The notes under the pieces: generated by a model
What the model was told of the DNA's origin: nothing
Seen by the model: only the letters and a program-made list of their open reading frames with translations
Databases searched by the model: none
Position numbers and translations under genes: made by a program
Source: [Clostridium] citroniae WAL-17108
GTDB lineage: Bacteria > Bacillota > Clostridia > Lachnospirales > Lachnospiraceae
DNA length: 64,000 nucleotides
Direction of reading: 5' to 3'
Assembly: GCF_000233455.1 (NCBI RefSeq)
Contig: NZ_JH376424.1
Span: 233,019-297,018, forward strand
Part shown: positions 25,181 to 35,020 of the stretch, one piece after another
Layout: each line of letters opens with the position of its first letter
Position numbering within the stretch: position 1 is the first letter of the stretch

Positions 25181-28099
25181 TTAGTCACCAATATTTACAT
25201 TTGATACACCTAAGGCTCCGGAATCAAGGATCTGATCCAGGGTCGTATATCTATAATAATACTCATACACCTTTTTGCCAAGGGTTGCCGCGTTGGTTCC
25301 TGCATAACCGTAAGGAATATTTACTGTAACAGCAATCTCGGGATGGCTGTAAGGTGCAAAGGATACAAAGAAGGCATGGTTGGATCTGGTCCTGTCCTCC
25401 TGGGCAGTACCTGTTTTGCCTGCAACCTCCACCGGGAGGTCTGAGAAAATGCTCTTGGCAGAGCTGTCCGTGATCACCCGGCGCATACCGGTCTGGACCG
25501 CGTTCCATGTGGAGTCCGAAGCCTCAATGTGGGAACTTGCAGTGGGCGCGTAATCCGTGATCAGGTTGCCGTTGGAGTCCGTGAGCTTATCCAGAAGGCT
25601 CAGTTCAAATACGGTCCCTCTGTTGGCAATGGCCGCCACATAGCGGGACAGCTGCACGTTGGTGTAGGAATGGGTGCCCTGTCCCATGGCGGAACGCTCA
25701 GGGTCCTCCGTGGAGATCTGAGGTTCATTTTCCGGGATCTCCACTCCCGAGGTGTGGTCCAGTCCAAACATGGCCGCATATTTGTGCAGGGTATCCAGTC
25801 CCTGCTCCGGTGAATAGGTGCCGTCAGGTTTGATACAGAGCCTGTGGGCCAGTTCCGCAAAGAAATAGTTACAGGAGTTCTGTATGCCCTCCTCTATGTT
25901 CTCGCCGCCATGCCGTCCCGGATAAATCCAGCACTTGATGGGATTGGAAACCTGGTCGTAAATACCGGTACACTCAACGGTATCCTGAAGTCCGATCACA
26001 CCTTCCTCCAGGGCAGCCACCGCAGTGATGGGCTTAAATGTGGAACCCGGGGCCTTCTGGGCCTGGGTGGCATTGTTGTACAATGGTTTGGACATATCAT
26101 CCTGGAGCTGGGCAAAGTACACAGCATCCACGCTGCCCGACATCAGGTTATTATCATAACTGGGATAAGTTACAAGGGCTTTTACCTCCCCTGTCCGCAC
26201 ATCCGTGACCACGACCCCGGCCGTACAGGGGTCCAAGGCCAGCTGGGCCGGCGTCAGGTCCAGGTTAGAGATCTTTTCCCGGATAAACTGGAACGCATAG
26301 GTGCTGTCTCCTGTCCTGAGGGCCGCTATCTCCTGGGGATTGTTCTCCAGCACGCCCTGTGAAAAGAGGGCCAGGCACAGCTGGTTGCCGGTGATCACCT
26401 CGTCATTTACAAGATAGCGGAACATACGCTTGGTAAACTTGTTGTCAGTTTTCAGGGACTCGATCACATAATCCACCAGCTGGCCAAAGATATCGTCCGC
26501 ATCGGAATACTTGCTGGATACATCCAGCCGTGTGGTATCCACCCAGCTGCCGGCAATTCCGCTGTAGATATAATCCCTTAAGCTGATGCTCCCCTCTTTC
26601 CATGCCTGATACTCCGGCGAGGACTGGTCGATCCTGTCCTTTTGGATGATACCGATGGAGGAATCCGACAAAAATGTATAGATATAGTTCATGTAAGTGG
26701 ACATATCCTTTGGCAGGTCGTTCATGGCCATGGCGTGTGCACTCATAAGCTCGTTGCGGATATTGGTCAGGATCTGGTCCCTGGATGTCACATAGGTGCT
26801 GTATATTTCTTTTTCAATGTCCGAGGCATCCTCCCTGGCCATATCCGGAAGGGACAGGACATTGTTGTTGATCAGCTGATAATACGCATCCTTTACAGGT
26901 ATCTTTTTCTTGGAGGAGTCCGCTGTGGTCAGCGGGTCCACGTCCTCATTCCTCAGCCAGTAGGTGATGATACCGGCCAGCTGCTGTTCGATCAGCTTGT
27001 AGGTGGCGATCTGAAGGTCCCTGTCAATGGTGAGATAGACATCATCCCCAGCCTTGGCATCTGTTTTTTCAATGATCTCACGGGGGCGTCCCATATTATC
27101 CACATACATCCTGGAGTATCCCTTTTCACCCTGAAGCTCCAGCTCCATGGATTTTTCAATCCCCGTACGCCCCACAATATCGTTCAGATCATATTTCTTA
27201 GAGTCCTGGGGAAGCCCGGCGGCCTCATCGGTGTGGCGCCACTGTTCGTTGAGTTCGTCCAGCTGGTCTTCCTGGACCTTGCCTGTATAGCCAATGATGG
27301 GGGCAAAGAACAGACTGTCGTTGTATTTGCGGACAGAGGACTGTTCCACGGAAACACCCTTTAAGTCGGCAATGTTTTCATTGATCTCGGTCATGGTTTC
27401 ATTGCTGATGCCCACAGCCACCGTGGTGGTCTCGTATTTCTGGTATTCGGTCAGTTTCATGGTGTAAATGATGTTGACCATGTCAAGGGCGATCTTATCC
27501 GGAAGGATCAGGGCATTTCCCTTATCATCCTTCATCTTGTCCAGTTCATAGCTGTGCTTTTTTGTCTCAAATGCCTCCCTGGCCGTGATATTCCTGGGAT
27601 ATTTCCCCTTGGGGTCGTCCAGCTCCGCGCTGGATGAACGGCCGTAAAAGTTCAGGAGGAACCTGGTCTTGGCAGACTCGGAGGTGGAAGTAAAGATCAT
27701 CTCTCCGTTCTGGTCCATGGCCACCTCAAACTTGCCCTCCACGGTTTCTCCCCGCCGTTCCAGTATGGTTACAAGACGGTACAGCATCTTATTGCGGTCA
27801 GCAGGCCTGGAGTAATCTCCCGTGTCCTGGATGACTACGGAATATGCCAGTTCATTGTAAGCCAGCTCATATCCGTTGCAGTCATAAATCTTACCCCGGG
27901 TGCCTGGGGTATCCACACTTCTCTCCGTCTTCTGCATATATTTTTCCTGGTAGTCGCTTCCGTCCAGTATCTGCATCCGGAACAGTTTCCCCACCAGGCC
28001 CGCAAACATTACGGTAAATATGACAGAAAGGGCAAAAAGCCTGGAACTGAACAGCTTTTTAAAAAATTCCTGTACGATCTCCAAAAGTTCTTCAAACAA
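25181..28099 (-). CDS. Class B penicillin-binding protein 2 (elongation-specific transpeptidase), with a large insertion
   Basis: D,D-transpeptidase that partners RodA in side-wall synthesis. One N-terminal membrane segment (about 20-42), a PBP dimerisation domain (RGKIYDCNGYELA at 69-80, VGRTGIEKSMELELQG at 309-324), then the transpeptidase domain with the nucleophile Ser686 in APGSTFKP, SCN at 742-744 and KTG at 895-897. At 972 residues it is about 300 longer than typical PBP2; the extra part, roughly residues 377-627, is a mainly helical block inserted between DLQIATYKLIEQQL and AGVVVTDVRTGEVKALVTYP. The start is TTG at 28099, overlapping the mreD stop by eight bases, with GGAGAG nine bases before it. 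Gene could be called mrdA/pbpA. Confidence 0.93.
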   Translation of the reverse strand: MFEELLEIVQEFFKKLFSSRLFALSVIFTVMFAGLVGKLFRMQILDGSDYQEKYMQKTERSVDTPGTRGKIYDCNGYELAYNELAYSVVIQDTGDYSRPADRNKMLYRLVTILERRGETVEGKFEVAMDQNGEMIFTSTSESAKTRFLLNFYGRSSSAELDDPKGKYPRNITAREAFETKKHSYELDKMKDDKGNALILPDKIALDMVNIIYTMKLTEYQKYETTTVAVGISNETMTEINENIADLKGVSVEQSSVRKYNDSLFFAPIIGYTGKVQEDQLDELNEQWRHTDEAAGLPQDSKKYDLNDIVGRTGIEKSMELELQGEKGYSRMYVDNMGRPREIIEKTDAKAGDDVYLTIDRDLQIATYKLIEQQLAGIITYWLRNEDVDPLTTADSSKKKIPVKDAYYQLINNNVLSLPDMAREDASDIEKEIYSTYVTSRDQILTNIRNELMSAHAMAMNDLPKDMSTYMNYIYTFLSDSSIGIIQKDRIDQSSPEYQAWKEGSISLRDYIYSGIAGSWVDTTRLDVSSKYSDADDIFGQLVDYVIESLKTDNKFTKRMFRYLVNDEVITGNQLCLALFSQGVLENNPQEIAALRTGDSTYAFQFIREKISNLDLTPAQLALDPCTAGVVVTDVRTGEVKALVTYPSYDNNLMSGSVDAVYFAQLQDDMSKPLYNNATQAQKAPGSTFKPITAVAALEEGVIGLQDTVECTGIYDQVSNPIKCWIYPGRHGGENIEEGIQNSCNYFFAELAHRLCIKPDGTYSPEQGLDTLHKYAAMFGLDHTSGVEIPENEPQISTEDPERSAMGQGTHSYTNVQLSRYVAAIANRGTVFELSLLDKLTDSNGNLITDYAPTASSHIEASDSTWNAVQTGMRRVITDSSAKSIFSDLPVEVAGKTGTAQEDRTRSNHAFFVSFAPYSHPEIAVTVNIPYGYAGTNAATLGKKVYEYYYRYTTLDQILDSGALGVSNVNIGD

Positions 28100-28625
28100 G
28101 ATTCTTGTCTCTCCTTTTTCCTATATCTTCCACGCGTCTGCTGGCAGATAAGAACAGCCGGTAAATCAAAAGGGTGGTCACCGCCGTGAAAATGATCTCG
28201 GGCAGCATGATATTCCTGAAATAATAGGGAAGGTTCAGCCTTCCCCGTATCAGGAAACGGAATACATAAACGTACATGCTGTACCACAGCCCGTTCACAA
28301 TACTTAAGATCAGGGGCAGGGTAATGTAGTCCTCATAGTAATATTTGGTGAAAATACCGTTCACATATCCGATATAAATATAGATCAGGGTATAGAACCC
28401 AAAGGGGCCGCTGTAAAAAAGGTCTAACAGCAGTCCTGATAAAATGCCGTAAAGCATCCCCGCATTCTTTCCATGGATAAACCCAAAGGAGAATGTGAGG
28501 ATCAAAAGCAGATTAGGCGTTGCGGACAAAAACGGAAGTAAAGGGAATACGCAGTTCTGCACCGTAAATGCCAGCACAATAAACAATATATTGATAAGAA
28601 CCTGTTTTACCTTTGCATGAATCAC
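28092..28625 (-). CDS. mreD: Rod shape-determining protein MreD
   Basis: A 177-residue membrane protein with five to six hydrophobic segments, typical of MreD of the elongasome (PFLSATPNLLLILTFSFGF and GMLYGILSGLLLDLFYSG are family patterns). The start is GTG, overlapping the mreC stop (GTGA), so the two are translationally coupled. Confidence 0.92.
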   Translation of the reverse strand: MIHAKVKQVLINILFIVLAFTVQNCVFPLLPFLSATPNLLLILTFSFGFIHGKNAGMLYGILSGLLLDLFYSGPFGFYTLIYIYIGYVNGIFTKYYYEDYITLPLILSIVNGLWYSMYVYVFRFLIRGRLNLPYYFRNIMLPEIIFTAVTTLLIYRLFLSASRRVEDIGKRRDKNLV

Positions 28626-29467
28626 TGGGCAGCCGCCTCTCCTGTATCTTTGATATCCGTGATGATCAATACCTCCTGCAGATTGTCAAAATCCGCAATG
28701 GGAATCAGATAGCCTGACTGGGTCAGGTGGTCCGGGTCAATGGTTACATCTGTTGCATATCCAATAAGGATTCCGGGCAGGAACTTGGAACTGATATTGG
28801 AGGTGATAATCTGGTCCCCGTCCCGCAGCTGGGCATCCTTTGAAAAATCGGTGAGCTTCAGCTTCCCCTCCTCGTACAGGGTCAGATCCCCTGCCACGAT
28901 ACAGGTATAGGAGGAATCCAGCTTCATGGCTCCCACGCGGCTGGAATCATCAATAATGGAACGGACCGTGGCATAATTAGCCCCCACATCCGTGACGATC
29001 CCCACCAGTCCTCCGTCAGCCACCACGTTCATATCCACAGCCACTCCATCCTTGGAGCCTTTGTTGATGCGGAAAACCTGGAACCATTTTTCTGAATCCC
29101 TGGCAATGACCCTGGCTCCGATTTTCTCATACTGCATATATTCCTGGTCCAGCTCATACAGCTGCCGTAAGCGGTCCAGTTCAAACTGCTCAGCCTGAAG
29201 ACGGTTGTTGTCCTCTGTGAGCTGGGCCACCTGACTTTTTAATTCTTCGTTTTCCGCCAGTGCATCCTTCAGCGAACCGTAATCCCTTATTTCGTTATAG
29301 ATTCCGGTGCCCACTGCATTGACCCCGGACTGGATGGGAATAAGGAAATATCCCACTCCTGTCCGCAGCGGTTCCATGATACCGTCTTTCAGGGAGGTGA
29401 TGCAGATCATCAGCACGCACAGTACCGTGAGTCCCGTAAGTATATATTTGCTGTGTTTAGATTCCAT
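28622..29467 (-). CDS. mreC: Rod shape-determining protein MreC
   Basis: Elongasome scaffold linking MreB to PBP2-RodA. The 281 residues show one N-terminal membrane segment (about 9-27), a coiled coil (about 65-105, ENEELKSQVAQLTEDNNRLQ) and the beta-domain (ARVIARDSEKWFQVFRINKG, GGLVGIVTDVG, LPGILIGYATDV). The usual upstream partner mreB is absent; radC is directly upstream, 14 bases away. Confidence 0.94.
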   Translation of the reverse strand: MESKHSKYILTGLTVLCVLMICITSLKDGIMEPLRTGVGYFLIPIQSGVNAVGTGIYNEIRDYGSLKDALAENEELKSQVAQLTEDNNRLQAEQFELDRLRQLYELDQEYMQYEKIGARVIARDSEKWFQVFRINKGSKDGVAVDMNVVADGGLVGIVTDVGANYATVRSIIDDSSRVGAMKLDSSYTCIVAGDLTLYEEGKLKLTDFSKDAQLRDGDQIITSNISSKFLPGILIGYATDVTIDPDHLTQSGYLIPIADFDNLQEVLIITDIKDTGEAAAQ

Positions 29468-29481
29468 GGATTAACTTCCTC

Positions 29482-30177
29482 TTACAATATTTTCTGTTCG
29501 CGGAAACTGAGGTAACACCTGTCTCCGATGACGATATGGTCGATAAGGGTAATACCGATCAGGGCTCCTGCTTCCTTTACACGCCCGGTGAGCATCCGGT
29601 CTGCTCTGCTTGGCGCCGGGTCTCCGCTGGGATGATTGTGCACCAGCACCATGGACACCGCGCAGCAGCGGAGCGCTTCTATGAGGATCTCACGGGGAGT
29701 GGTGACCGATGCGTTCACGGTTCCCCTGGAAATAAGATGGTCTTTGATCAGAACCTGTTTGGTGTTCAGGAACATGACCCTTATTTCCTCCTGCTCCAGG
29801 TGGCGCATATCTTCCATATAATAATCGGAAATCTCCTGGGGGTTCCCAAAGGAAATGGGATTGACCCGGGCTCTTCTCTTCCAGATCCGTCTGGAAAGCT
29901 CGCCGATACATAAAAGCTGTACCCCCTTCACTTTCCCCACGCCTTTGATCTTCATAAAATCATTCAGGGAATGATGCAAAAGCCCCAGCAATCCGTCACC
30001 GGGACTGCCAAGGGCCAGAAGCTTTTCTGACAGGGCCAGGGAAGACTGGTCCCTGCTGCCTGTGCGTATGATAACTGCCAGAAGCTCTGCATCTGTCAGG
30101 CCCTCCGGGCCATGGCAAAGACATTTTTCATAGGGACGGTCCATACTGGGCAGATCCTTCATTCTTATTCTTTCCAT
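29482..30177 (-). CDS. radC: RadC/YeeS-family JAB-domain protein
   Basis: A 231-residue member of the RadC family with an N-terminal helix-hairpin-helix region (SLNDFMKIKGVGKVKGVQL) and a JAB1/MPN-like domain with the metal motif VHNHPSGDPAPSRAD. The old DNA-repair name rests on weak evidence and the biochemical role is unsettled. I start at the ATG at 30177 (AGGAG upstream); the open frame continues about 70 codons upstream into the DUF4321 gene without meaning. Its place before mreC is conserved in Firmicutes, where mreB normally intervenes. Confidence 0.9.
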   Translation of the reverse strand: MERIRMKDLPSMDRPYEKCLCHGPEGLTDAELLAVIIRTGSRDQSSLALSEKLLALGSPGDGLLGLLHHSLNDFMKIKGVGKVKGVQLLCIGELSRRIWKRRARVNPISFGNPQEISDYYMEDMRHLEQEEIRVMFLNTKQVLIKDHLISRGTVNASVTTPREILIEALRCCAVSMVLVHNHPSGDPAPSRADRMLTGRVKEAGALIGITLIDHIVIGDRCYLSFREQKIL

Positions 30178-30230
30178 CTCTCTCCTAACTACGCACCTCT
30201 CCAAGTACAAAGTTAAGAAAATAGAACTGT

Positions 30231-30482
30231 TTAAATAAACCGGTAAATGATCAGGGCCACAGCGATTCCGATTATGCTGGCCATGGTGATCTTGATGGTA
30301 AGTCCAAAGGTGATGACCAGAATCCCGAAATTGATGACCAACGGGGAATCCAGTCCAAAGGATTGTCCGAAATTCAGCCATTCAAGCCAGGGCACCCCCT
30401 CGGCCAGCTGTCCCATAAAGCCGCCCAGCACAATACCTGCCAGGAGCATGATCAAAAGTATCCAGAAATTCTTGTAATGCAT
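30231..30482 (-). CDS. DUF4321 small membrane protein
   Basis: An 83-residue protein with two hydrophobic segments (about 6-24 and 46-80) around a short polar loop containing WLEWLNFGQSFGL. This fits DUF4321, a small Firmicutes family found near radC/mre genes. Function unknown; location suggests an envelope role. Confidence 0.75.
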   Translation of the reverse strand: MHYKNFWILLIMLLAGIVLGGFMGQLAEGVPWLEWLNFGQSFGLDSPLVINFGILVITFGLTIKITMASIIGIAVALIIYRFI

Positions 30483-30539
30483 GTACCTTGTCCTCCGGTC
30501 TACCTAATTAGTATATATTACCATAAGTCCTTTAAAGTG

Positions 30540-31835
30540 TCATCTTAAAATTTTCAAAACACCGTCATCCAATAATTGCTGCAAAGATTTAAGGATTCCC
30601 AGCTTTGCATGGTACCAGGTCAGTCCTCCCTGGAAATATACAGCATAGGGCGGCTTAATGGGACCGTCCGCGGAAAGCTCAATGGAGGATCCCTGGACAA
30701 ACGCTCCGGCAGCCATAATGACCTGGCTGTCATATCCCGGCATATCCCATGGCTCCGGCGTTACATAGCTGTCCACGGGCGCGGCTGCCTGGATCCCCTT
30801 GCAGAAGGCAATGACACCTTCCGGTGTGCCAAAGGTAATGGCCTGGATAATGTCATGGCGGGACTCATTGCTGTCAGGAACCACCTGAAATCCCAGGCGT
30901 TCATAGATATTGGCGGCAAATACAGCGCCCTTTAAGGCGCCTGCAACAACCGTGGGGGAAAGGAACAGGCCCTGGTAAAGCTGCTGGTTGATCCCCAGGC
31001 TGGCGCCCACCTCTTTTCCAAGTCCGGGAGCGCTGAGACGGTAGGATGCCCTGTCCACACATTCCTTTGTTCCCACAATATAGCCGCCGATGGGGGCCAG
31101 GCCTCCGCCCGGATTCTTGATCAGGGATCCCACGATCATGTCGGCTCCCACATCCGTAGGCTCTTTTTCCTCCACAAACTCTCCATAGCAGTTATCTACC
31201 ATGCAGATCACATCCGGCCTGATCTCTTTGACAAAGGAGATCAGTTCACCGATCCTGTCCACGGAAAGGGTGGGACGTGTGGCATATCCTTTGGAACGCT
31301 GGATGGTTACCAGCTTTGTCCTGGGATTCATTGCCTTTGCGATCCCGGCAAAGTCAAAGCTTCCGTCCTCAAGAAGGTCCACCTGCCTGTAGGTCACCCC
31401 GTATTCCTTAAGGGATCCCACGGAATCGCGGATGCCGATCACTTCCTCCAGGGTGTCATATGGTTTGCCCACCGGGGATAAAAGCTCATCTCCGGGGCGG
31501 AGGTTGCCTGATAAAGCCACGTGCAGCGCATGGGTACCGCTGATCAGCTGGGGGCGCACCAGTGCGCTTTCTCCATGAAATACGCTGGCATATACATCCT
31601 CCAGAGTGTCACGGCCCAGGTCATTGTATCCGTATCCGGTGGTCGCGGCAAAGTGAATGTCGCTGACCCGGTTATCCTGCATTCCCTTGATAACCTTCAT
31701 CTGGTTATACTCGGCAATGGCGTCAATCCCTTCAAACCGCTCCTTCAGCCCGGCTTCCACTTCCCTGCCAAACTCCATTACCTGGGGGCTGATGCCCAGT
31801 TCCTTATACATCCCTTGTAAACTTTTTATGTCCAT
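30540..31835 (-). CDS. PLP-dependent lyase of the methionine gamma-lyase-like / aluminium-resistance family (YnbB-like)
   Basis: A 431-residue fold-type I PLP enzyme. Visible: SGTHALHVALSGNLRPGDEL (cofactor-ring region), VDNCYGEFVEEKEPTDVGAD (PLP aspartate) and GSLIKNPGGGLAPIGGYIVG, where the Lys before NPGGG is the likely Schiff-base lysine. It matches the family often labelled aluminium resistance protein; in B. subtilis the homologue ynbB also lies near the miaA region. The natural substrate is unclear. Start ATG 31835 is used; a TTG six codons upstream is possible. Confidence 0.85.
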   Translation of the reverse strand: MDIKSLQGMYKELGISPQVMEFGREVEAGLKERFEGIDAIAEYNQMKVIKGMQDNRVSDIHFAATTGYGYNDLGRDTLEDVYASVFHGESALVRPQLISGTHALHVALSGNLRPGDELLSPVGKPYDTLEEVIGIRDSVGSLKEYGVTYRQVDLLEDGSFDFAGIAKAMNPRTKLVTIQRSKGYATRPTLSVDRIGELISFVKEIRPDVICMVDNCYGEFVEEKEPTDVGADMIVGSLIKNPGGGLAPIGGYIVGTKECVDRASYRLSAPGLGKEVGASLGINQQLYQGLFLSPTVVAGALKGAVFAANIYERLGFQVVPDSNESRHDIIQAITFGTPEGVIAFCKGIQAAAPVDSYVTPEPWDMPGYDSQVIMAAGAFVQGSSIELSADGPIKPPYAVYFQGGLTWYHAKLGILKSLQQLLDDGVLKILR

Positions 31836-31910
31836 TTTATATCTTATCTCCAATCCGTCTGATCCGGCTGTTATTATTTTATAAGCGTTTTCTCCCGCGC
31901 CAGTTTGTCA

Positions 31911-32894
31911 TTATATCACAATCCCCTTCGCCCTGCAATCCTCTATTATCTGATCCAGCAGCCGGGAAGTATTGTTTTCAAATTCAGGCAGGTTCAGCCA
32001 CCGCACATCCCTCTCCCGCTTAAACCAGGTCAGCTGGCGCTTGGCAAAATGTCTGGTATCGCGTTTTAGTATATACACAGCCTCATCCAGGCTTACGCGG
32101 CCTTCCAGGTAATCCAGGATCTCTTTATAGCCAAGTCCCTGCATGGAGGTCTGTCCACGGCGGCACCCCAAGTCCCTGAGCTTGTTTACTTCTTCAATAA
32201 GACCGTTTTCCATCATCTGGTCCACTCTGCGGTCAATGCGTTCATAGAGCAGGGAACGGTCCGTATTCACTACATAGTATAGGAAGTTATAGGGGGATTC
32301 CCTCTTACGTTCCTGCTCGTTGTGAAGGGATATCTTTTCCCCGGTGATCCTGAAATACTCTATGGCCCGTATGACACGCTTTAAATTGTTGGCATGGATC
32401 TGGCCGGCCGCCTCAGGATCCACCTCCTGCAGCATGCTGTGGAGAAGATCCGGCGCCGCCTCTCCTGCTTCTTCTGCCAGGGCTTCCAGTTCACTGCGGA
32501 CAGGGCTTGCTTCGTCATTTTCCCGAAAGTCGATATCATATAGGAGGGCCTGGATGTAAAAGCCCGTGCCTCCTGCAACAATGGGCACATGTCCGTGGCT
32601 GTAGATTTCCGTCAACGCCTCTTTGGCCAAGTGCTGAAATGTAACCACGTTAAAGTCCTGGTCCGGATCCAGCACATCGATCAGATAATGGGGAATCCCA
32701 TCCATCTCATCTGGCGTGATCTTGGCTGAACCGATATCCATGCGGCGGTACACCTGCATGGAATCAGCGCTGATGATCTCCCCGCCAATGGCCTTGGCCA
32801 GCTGAATGGACAGGGCTGTTTTCCCCACAGCGGTGGGACCGGTGAGAATAATGAGAGGCTGTTTCATTGGCTGTTTCATTTGCAGCTGTTTCAT
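31911..32894 (-). CDS. miaA: tRNA dimethylallyltransferase
   Basis: Adds a dimethylallyl group to A37 of tRNAs reading UNN codons. The 327 residues show ILTGPTAVGKTALSIQLAK (P-loop), ISADSMQVYRRMDIGSAK, PHYLIDVLDPDQDFNV and VAGGTGFYIQALLYDID. The first codons contain three copies of ATGAAACAG in a row, so three in-frame starts exist; AAGGAG lies nine bases before the first, which I use. Downstream of mutL, the standard order. Confidence 0.95.
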   Translation of the reverse strand: MKQLQMKQPMKQPLIILTGPTAVGKTALSIQLAKAIGGEIISADSMQVYRRMDIGSAKITPDEMDGIPHYLIDVLDPDQDFNVVTFQHLAKEALTEIYSHGHVPIVAGGTGFYIQALLYDIDFRENDEASPVRSELEALAEEAGEAAPDLLHSMLQEVDPEAAGQIHANNLKRVIRAIEYFRITGEKISLHNEQERKRESPYNFLYYVVNTDRSLLYERIDRRVDQMMENGLIEEVNKLRDLGCRRGQTSMQGLGYKEILDYLEGRVSLDEAVYILKRDTRHFAKRQLTWFKRERDVRWLNLPEFENNTSRLLDQIIEDCRAKGIVI

Positions 32895-32920
32895 TTTCCG
32901 CAGCTCCTTTCGTTGTCAGT

Positions 32921-34960
32921 CTACACAATTCGCTTGAACTTCTTTTCCAGTTCATATTTTGTCATGGAAATAATGGTGGGCCTGCCGTGGGGGCATGCGT
33001 AGGGATTGTCCAGCTGCAGCAGCTGGTCAATAAGTTCATTGGCCTCCGCGGCGGACAGGGAGTGATGGCCCTTGACCGCAGCCTTACAGGACATGGAAGC
33101 CACCCTCTCGTAGATGATATCAGGATTGTGCACCGAGATATCATCGGAAAGCCCGTCTATCATTTCGATCAAAAGTTCCTTCTGGGCAATGGAAAACAGG
33201 TTGGCAGGAACGCCGCGCACTGCATATTCCCGGCCTCCAAAGGGTTCTATCTCAAATCCCATTCCTGTAAAATAACTCATGTATCTGCTTAACAGGACCT
33301 CCTCGTTCATATTCAGTGTGAGGATAATAGGCGGTTCCACCATCTGTGTGTCGTATTGCCTTGTTTTTAAGGTCTTTATGGTTTTTTCATAGAGTACCTT
33401 TTCATGGGCCGCGTGCTGGTCAATAATAAAAAGCTGCTCATTGTACTCCACCATCCAGTAGGTGTCAAACAGCTGGCCAATGAGTTTATGCCTCAGTCTG
33501 GCCTTGGGATCCAAAAGCTTTCCGTCAAACAGGTCCAGCTGCTCCGGCTCCTTTGGCGCCGGGGCATTGGACTGATCTTCTGCTAAAGTGGGGACTTGAT
33601 CCTGTTTATCTCCAATATATTTGTTTGAAGTGGAGTCTGTTTTGTTGATATCCTGTAATTTCTCAGAAAAAGTGGAGGCAGTATTCTGAGTGGCGTTTGA
33701 ATCCTTCATGGCATTGGCAGCAGCCTCCTGCTCCCGTTTTCGCACTTTCAGCCATTCCGGCATCAGTTCATTCACATAGGATGGCTTGGGCGGAGGTGTC
33801 CGGGCATAACTGGCAGATGAGGAAGCCTTGTCCTGGGCTGCGGGCTGGACGGCGCGGTTCATGGACTCGCGTCTTTTTACCTCAAACGGCTCGGGCCTGG
33901 GTGCCAGCCGCTGGGCCAGGTCCGCGGCCTCCTTCTCCTTTTTTTCGGCGAGGCTCACCTCGGGTATCAGTTCCTTGTGGGCCAGGGCATCCGCCACCGC
34001 CTTGACCACTGCGCGGTAGACAGCTTCTCCGTCAGAAAAGCGCAGCTCCATCTTGGTGGGGTGGACATTCACGTCCAGAGTGTCCTGCTGTATGGTAAAA
34101 TGCAGCATGGTGAAGGGATATTTGTGCTGCATCATAAAGGGCTTATATGCCTCTTCTATGGCTTTTGAAATCACGCTGCTGCGGATATAGCGTCCGTTGA
34201 TAAAGTAGTTTTCATAGTTGCGGTTGGATCTGGCGATCACCGGCTTTCCGATAAATCCAGACACTTGGATATCGCCCTCCTGGGCGTTTACGGCCAGAAG
34301 ATTGGATGTGATCTCACGTCCGAACACGGTGTAGATCAGGTCTTTTAAATTATGGTTTCCTGAGGTGTAGAGCTTGTTCTGATTGTTTTGTATAAAACGG
34401 ATGGAGATATCAGGGTGGGACAGGGCGATCTTTTCCACCACGGCAGCCACATGGGCCCCTTCTGTCATGGGGGTCTTTAGGAATTTTTTCCTGGCCGGGG
34501 TGTTATAGAACAGATTGCGGGCAATGATGGTGGTTCCTTCCGGCGCTCCGATCTCCTCCAGCCCACGTTCCGCTCCTCCCTCAATTTGGTAACGCGAGCC
34601 TGTCAGGCTGTCGCTTGTTTTTGAGATCAGTTCTACCTGGGCCACTGCGGCAATGCTGGCAAGAGCCTCACCTCTGAAACCAAGGGAGGAAACAGTGAAA
34701 AGGTCCTCCACGGATCTGATCTTGCTGGTGGCGTGGCGCAGAAAGGCCAGGGCGATCTGGTCCCTGGGGATACCGCAGCCATTGTCCGTCACCCGGACCA
34801 TGGAACAGCCCCCGTCCTTAATCTCTATGGTCACGGCAGTGGCCTGGGCATCAATGGCATTTTCAAGAAGTTCCTTTACCACGGAAGCCGGCCGTTCGAT
34901 TACCTCTCCTGCCGCTATTTTGTTAATGGTGCTTTGATCTAATACAGTAATGTTGGCCAT
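32921..34960 (-). CDS. mutL: DNA mismatch repair protein MutL
   Basis: A 679-residue GHKL ATPase: ELLENAIDAQAT, VTDNGCGI, TSKI and GFRGEALASIA in the first 110 residues, a low-conservation linker (about 330-480) and a C-terminal domain with the endonuclease motif DQHAAHEKVLYE, so this is an endonuclease-type MutL as in most bacteria lacking MutH. mutS is not adjacent upstream; a terminator and the rimM operon are. miaA follows 26 bases later. Confidence 0.95.
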   Translation of the reverse strand: MANITVLDQSTINKIAAGEVIERPASVVKELLENAIDAQATAVTIEIKDGGCSMVRVTDNGCGIPRDQIALAFLRHATSKIRSVEDLFTVSSLGFRGEALASIAAVAQVELISKTSDSLTGSRYQIEGGAERGLEEIGAPEGTTIIARNLFYNTPARKKFLKTPMTEGAHVAAVVEKIALSHPDISIRFIQNNQNKLYTSGNHNLKDLIYTVFGREITSNLLAVNAQEGDIQVSGFIGKPVIARSNRNYENYFINGRYIRSSVISKAIEEAYKPFMMQHKYPFTMLHFTIQQDTLDVNVHPTKMELRFSDGEAVYRAVVKAVADALAHKELIPEVSLAEKKEKEAADLAQRLAPRPEPFEVKRRESMNRAVQPAAQDKASSSASYARTPPPKPSYVNELMPEWLKVRKREQEAAANAMKDSNATQNTASTFSEKLQDINKTDSTSNKYIGDKQDQVPTLAEDQSNAPAPKEPEQLDLFDGKLLDPKARLRHKLIGQLFDTYWMVEYNEQLFIIDQHAAHEKVLYEKTIKTLKTRQYDTQMVEPPIILTLNMNEEVLLSRYMSYFTGMGFEIEPFGGREYAVRGVPANLFSIAQKELLIEMIDGLSDDISVHNPDIIYERVASMSCKAAVKGHHSLSAAEANELIDQLLQLDNPYACPHGRPTIISMTKYELEKKFKRIV

Positions 34961-35020
34961 ATGGTATCCTTTCCGTCAATGCTTTTGTATGTTATATGGG
35001 TTTGTAGTGTACGTAACCCT

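Noticed and set aside
26642..27364. A 240-codon open frame antisense to PBP2.
   Set aside because: It is a shadow of the PBP2 coding frame with no family resemblance.
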